Part shown: positions 14,232-17,166 of the stretch, piece after piece
Numbering within the stretch: position 1 is the stretch's first letter
How the letters are laid out: each line of letters starts with the position of its first letter
Assembly (NCBI GenBank): GCA_964516325.1
Contig: CAZFAP010000107.1
Span: 1-17,166, forward strand
Origin: CAZFAP01 sp964516325
Lineage (GTDB): Bacteria > Auribacterota > JABMQX01
Length of the DNA: 17,166 nt
Reading direction: 5' to 3'
Translations under genes and position numbers: made by a program
The notes under the pieces: generated by a model
Databases searched by the model: none
Seen by the model: the letters and a program-made list of their open reading frames with translations, nothing else
Told to the model about the DNA's origin: nothing

Positions 14232-15920
14232 ATGACTCGCAATTGCTACAAGTTCGCTTTTGCGACTGCCTGCGTCGGGCTGGCGCTATGCGTGACGACT
14301 CCAAGGGTAAAGGCAGGTCAGACGGGGAAAGGTCCGGTAAAGGTCTTCATCCTTGGTGGCCAGTCGAATATGGAGGGACAGGGGGTGGTCGACCTTGACG
14401 ACGAGGAATACTATAACAGCGGAAAGGGCAACCTCGAACACGTCATGCAGGATCCTGCCAAGGCTCACCTTTATAAGCACCTCAAACGTGACGATGGGAA
14501 CTGGGCAGTGCGCGACGACGTCTGGGTGTGGTACAAGACAGAGAATGAAGGAGTGAAGAGGGGCGGTTTGACCCTTGGCTATACACCGTATCCCGGCAAG
14601 CACCATTTCGGCCCCGAGCTTCAATTCGGCCATGTGATAGGGGATCTTCTCGACAATCAGGTGCTTGTTGTCAAGACGGCCTGGGGCGGGAAGAGCCTGT
14701 ACCAAGATTTCCGTCCACCGAGTTCCGGCGGCGAAGTCGGGCCCTGCTATACGAGGATGCTTGAAGAGATCCGTGAAGCGCTGGCGAACATGAAGAAGCA
14801 CTTCCCCGACTACGACGGCCGCGGCTACGAGATTGCCGGCTTTGTCTGGTTTCAGGGCTGGAATGACATGATCAACAACGCGGCTGTCCTCGAGTATGAG
14901 GAGAACCTGGCAAACCTGATCAAGGATGTGCGCAAGGAGCTCAGGGTGCCCAACCTGCCGGCAGTGATCGGCGAGACAGGCAACTGCGACAACATCCCGT
15001 TCCGAAAGGCCCAGGCCGCTGTGGCGCAACGTGCCGAGTTCAAAGGGACCGTCGCATTCGTGGAAACCGCGGAATTCCGCTGGCCTGCAAACGAATCACC
15101 CAATGTAGGGCATGGTCATCACTGGTATGGTAACGCTGAGAGCTATTTCCTGATAGGGAATGCCCTGGGCGAAGCGATGAAGAAGCTACTCAAGGCGGCG
15201 TGCACCGATGAAAAGGCCGAACCCCCAAAGCCACGGTCACGCACCGTACGCAACGTCGAAGGTTGGATTGTCCGCGTGGATGAACGCCTCCTTGTGCCGC
15301 CCAACGACGAGCTGGGCTTGCGTGCGCTCAAGCTGCTGGAAGCCAAACTTGCCGACATCAAATACGTCATGGCAGAAGAGCCTCTGGCGAAACTCCAGAC
15401 TGTTCCCATCGTGCTCGACCTGACACACGGGAAGTTGCGCGTGATGCAGTATCACCCCGATGCCGACTGGTTGGAGGCGAACGGTTACTCGACCGACCTT
15501 GTGAAGTGCGTCCACATCCCCGAGGCCGCCGACTTGCCGACCCCCCGCAACATCAACGAGCAGCCCTGGGTCGTGCTGCACGAACTGGCGCACGCCTACC
15601 ACGACCAGGTGCTCGGCTTCGACGAGCCGCGCATCCGCGAGGCCTATGAGCGATTCAAGCGGAGCGGACACGGCGATTTGGTGCTGCTCTACGACGGCAA
15701 GCGCGTGCGACATTACGCGCTGACTGATCACAAAGAATTCTTCGCCGAAATGACGGAGGCCTACTTCGGAATGGACGATTTCTTCCCCTTCAACCGCGCC
15801 GAGTTGATGACTGCGGAACCCGAAATTTTCGAGTTGTTGCGGACCATTTGGGAACCCGTGCAACCGGCGGGGGCCGCGGTGCACCCCAAATCACCAAAGG
15901 ATACCGACAGGTCGCGTTAG
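14232..15920 (+). CDS. Secreted SGNH acetylesterase-like domain fused to HExxH metallopeptidase-like domain
   Basis: 562 residues; ATG 14232 follows AAAGGA. A signal peptide covers about 1-28. Residues 36-320 are a sialate-O-acetylesterase-like (DUF303, PF03629) SGNH domain: GGQSNMEG with nucleophile S45, VVKTAWGGKSL, VWFQGWND (N211 region) and HGHHWYGNAESY with the probable catalytic H296/H297. After a proline-rich linker (about 328-338), residues about 345-545 form a gluzincin-type metallopeptidase: HELAH (H450, E451, H454) followed 50 residues later by HKEFFAEMTEAYFG, where E502 or E506 should be the third zinc ligand, as in anthrax-lethal-factor-like zincins. Both active sites look intact. 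The esterase half likely removes acetyl groups from a glycan; the peptidase half's substrate is unknown. One continuous frame without a stop or shift between the halves supports a real fusion. Confidence 0.83.
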   Translation: MTRNCYKFAFATACVGLALCVTTPRVKAGQTGKGPVKVFILGGQSNMEGQGVVDLDDEEYYNSGKGNLEHVMQDPAKAHLYKHLKRDDGNWAVRDDVWVWYKTENEGVKRGGLTLGYTPYPGKHHFGPELQFGHVIGDLLDNQVLVVKTAWGGKSLYQDFRPPSSGGEVGPCYTRMLEEIREALANMKKHFPDYDGRGYEIAGFVWFQGWNDMINNAAVLEYEENLANLIKDVRKELRVPNLPAVIGETGNCDNIPFRKAQAAVAQRAEFKGTVAFVETAEFRWPANESPNVGHGHHWYGNAESYFLIGNALGEAMKKLLKAACTDEKAEPPKPRSRTVRNVEGWIVRVDERLLVPPNDELGLRALKLLEAKLADIKYVMAEEPLAKLQTVPIVLDLTHGKLRVMQYHPDADWLEANGYSTDLVKCVHIPEAADLPTPRNINEQPWVVLHELAHAYHDQVLGFDEPRIREAYERFKRSGHGDLVLLYDGKRVRHYALTDHKEFFAEMTEAYFGMDDFFPFNRAELMTAEPEIFELLRTIWEPVQPAGAAVHPKSPKDTDRSR

Positions 15921-16200
15921 GGACTCCGGTTACCCGGAGCCCCCTGCACAGATCCCGCCGTGCGGCACTGCCGCACCGGGCTCCTACTTTGAGTCCCGGC
16001 GTCATACCGATGCTCTGGTCAAGCATGAAAGCTTCGGACATTCGCAATGGCCATCTCTCCTGTGTCCGGGCTGTTCCCTCAAGGTAAACGCCGCATAGGC
16101 CCCGAAATCAAACAAACGCCATGGTACGTGCGGACGTTTCCCCATCCTCGCTGTGCAGACCGTTCTTCCGTGTATTTCGACCGTGTGGTAAGCTGGCATG
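15921..16200. other. Hairpin-rich spacer, possible mobile-element remnant
   Basis: Directly after the esterase stop lie stems CTCCGG/CCGGAG (15924-15929 with 15934-15939, loop TTAC) and GTGCGGC/GCCGCAC (15960-15966 with 15970-15976, loop ACT), the latter extended by CCCG/CGGG. In addition GGAGCCC (15936-15942) can pair with GGGCTCC (15978-15984), excluding the first stem. No gene is visible to 16240 on either strand. The arrangement reminds me of conserved sequence near group II intron or IS ends, but this is recollection and unverified. The first stem may serve as terminator of the upstream gene, though no T-run follows. Confidence 0.35.
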
Positions 16201-16240
16201 CGGTGCCATGGAATGCCTCAAATGGCGGAAGGAGGGTATC

Positions 16241-17166
16241 GTGAAAGCCAGGACTCTATTTCTCATCAAATTCGTATTGATGGTGCAGGTTTTCGGGTGG
16301 GGGCAGGAGCTGGACCGGGAACCCGGGCCTTTGCAGCGGCCATACTCGCCGGCCGATGGCAGCATTGCCGCGGCAAATCCGCCTTCTTTTGTCTGGGTGC
16401 CAGCGGGCAGAGGCTCGACGTACGCCCTTCAGATTTCTTCTTCGGGCAATTTCCTGCCAGCCGAGACGCGAACCTACTGCGATCTTGACATCAGCATTCA
16501 TTCGCTTTCAAAGCCGCTCGAGGCGGGCAACTGGTTTTGGCGTTACGGCGTACAGAAAGCGGATGCCAGCATCGCGTGGAGCCGGGCACGAAGCTTTGTT
16601 GTGCCCGAGGGCGGCCATGTGTGGCCCTTTCCGAGCCTGGACAAAGCGATCGCCTCCGTTCCGCGTGCGAGGCCGAGGGTCTTCTTCCTCCCCGGTCAGT
16701 TAGCGCAGTATCGAGAACGGTGCACAAAGGACCTCGGGGACAAATGTCGTTCCCTGTGCCGGCGCTATGACCGGCACATTGGCCGGGAACTCGTCTCGGA
16801 ACCGCCTTATGTCAAGGGCGAGGGAGCTGAACGGGGCAAGGACTATCAGAACATCTTCCGCACCACCCGTCCGCCGATGGACGCCATGGAGGAGTGCGGT
16901 CTCGCCTATTTGCTCACCGGCGAGAAGAAGTACGGGCTGGAAGCGAAGCGGCGGATACTCCATTTCTTTTCGTGGGACCCGGAAGGAAGCACGGGCCTTC
17001 CTCACAATGATGAACCGGCGATGTGGATGATGATGCGGGGTGTTCGGGCGTACGATTGGACGTATGACCTGTTCTCGCCCTCTGAAAGGGAGAAGGTGGA
17101 ATCGGCTATGCGCGTCCGGGCGGCGCAGTTTTACGACCGGCTGCACGGGTGGTTTGAATCCAATCC
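16241..17166 (+). CDS. DUF4962/heparinase II-like polysaccharide lyase, N-terminal part
   Basis: Begins with GTG 16241, five bases after a strong AAGGAGG (16229-16235), and remains open for 308 codons to the window edge, so the C-terminus is missing. Residues 1-21 form a signal peptide (KARTLFLIKFVLMVQVFGWG). Residues about 35-122 are a beta-sandwich (fibronectin-like) module: ANPPSFVWVP, YALQISSS, LEAGNWFWRYGV and ARSFVVPEG. From about 125 an alpha/alpha-toroid begins (FFLPGQLAQYRER; PPMDAMEECGLAYLLTGEKKYGLEAKRRILHF; HNDEPAMWMMMRGVRAYDWTYDLFS), the pattern of DUF4962 (heparinase II N-terminal) and related alginate or glycosaminoglycan lyases. Catalytic residues lie mostly beyond the window. 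With the upstream esterase it suggests breakdown of an acetylated acidic polysaccharide, which is inference. Confidence 0.82.
   Translation, partial: MKARTLFLIKFVLMVQVFGWGQELDREPGPLQRPYSPADGSIAAANPPSFVWVPAGRGSTYALQISSSGNFLPAETRTYCDLDISIHSLSKPLEAGNWFWRYGVQKADASIAWSRARSFVVPEGGHVWPFPSLDKAIASVPRARPRVFFLPGQLAQYRERCTKDLGDKCRSLCRRYDRHIGRELVSEPPYVKGEGAERGKDYQNIFRTTRPPMDAMEECGLAYLLTGEKKYGLEAKRRILHFFSWDPEGSTGLPHNDEPAMWMMMRGVRAYDWTYDLFSPSEREKVESAMRVRAAQFYDRLHGWFESN

Noticed and set aside
14286..15029. 247-residue minus-strand frame opposite the esterase domain
   Set aside because: The plus strand encodes a clear SGNH domain there; the minus translation shows no family features.
16198..16488. Plus frame from ATG 16198
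   Set aside because: It overlaps in another frame the signal peptide and beta domain of the lyase gene, which has the stronger ribosome-binding site and recognisable sequence.
1..17166. CRISPR arrays, tRNA or rRNA genes
   Set aside because: No regularly spaced repeats with unique spacers, no cloverleaf with a T-loop consensus and no rRNA-like sequence were seen on either strand by reading.

Overview
The window comes from a Gram-negative (diderm) bacterium: it encodes an outer-membrane phosphate porin, several signal-peptide proteins and a periplasmic phosphate-binding protein. The gene content on the right (secreted propeller proteins, GH-A-like hydrolase, SGNH esterase, DUF4962/heparinase-like lyase, IS66 debris) resembles free-living polysaccharide degraders of the Planctomycetota-Verrucomicrobiota-Lentisphaerota type or allied candidate phyla. 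That taxonomic guess is inference from gene content only.

Region 1 (1-8364) is a compact phosphate-starvation regulon, all on the + strand: the 3' end of a PhoB-type response regulator, the sensor kinase PhoR, an OprO/OprP-type porin, and pstS-pstC-pstA-pstB. Two promoter regions carry direct repeats of a 7-mer ending in TAAC, spaced exactly 11 bp: two copies before the porin, three before pstS. These are the likely binding sites of the encoded PhoB. PhoR would sense low phosphate with the Pst transporter, PhoB-P would activate porin and pst, and phosphate would pass porin -> PstS -> PstCA/PstB. No phoU follows pstB.

Region 2 (8365-12967) begins directly at the pstB stop codon with a fragment of a secreted glycoside-hydrolase-like gene. 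It is followed by an 894-residue PQQ-type propeller protein with a helical C-terminal half, then an intact paralogue of the fragment. Codon usage shifts here from C-ending (CTC, GTC, ATC) to more G-ending codons (CTG, GCG, CGG), so the pstB stop looks like a genomic or assembly junction.

Region 3 (12971-14231) is decayed. The N-terminal third of a propeller protein is cut off by the C-terminal remnant of an IS66-family transposase on the minus strand, then about 800 bp without a convincing gene but with inverted and direct repeats.

Region 4 (14232-17166) holds a protein joining an SGNH/sialate-O-acetylesterase-like domain to a zinc metallopeptidase-like (gluzincin) domain, a hairpin-rich, probably mobile-element-derived spacer, and the start of a DUF4962/heparinase II-like gene (GTG start at 16241) that runs off the window. 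Regions 2-4 together look like a secreted glycan- or glycoprotein-degrading locus under erosion by mobile elements.
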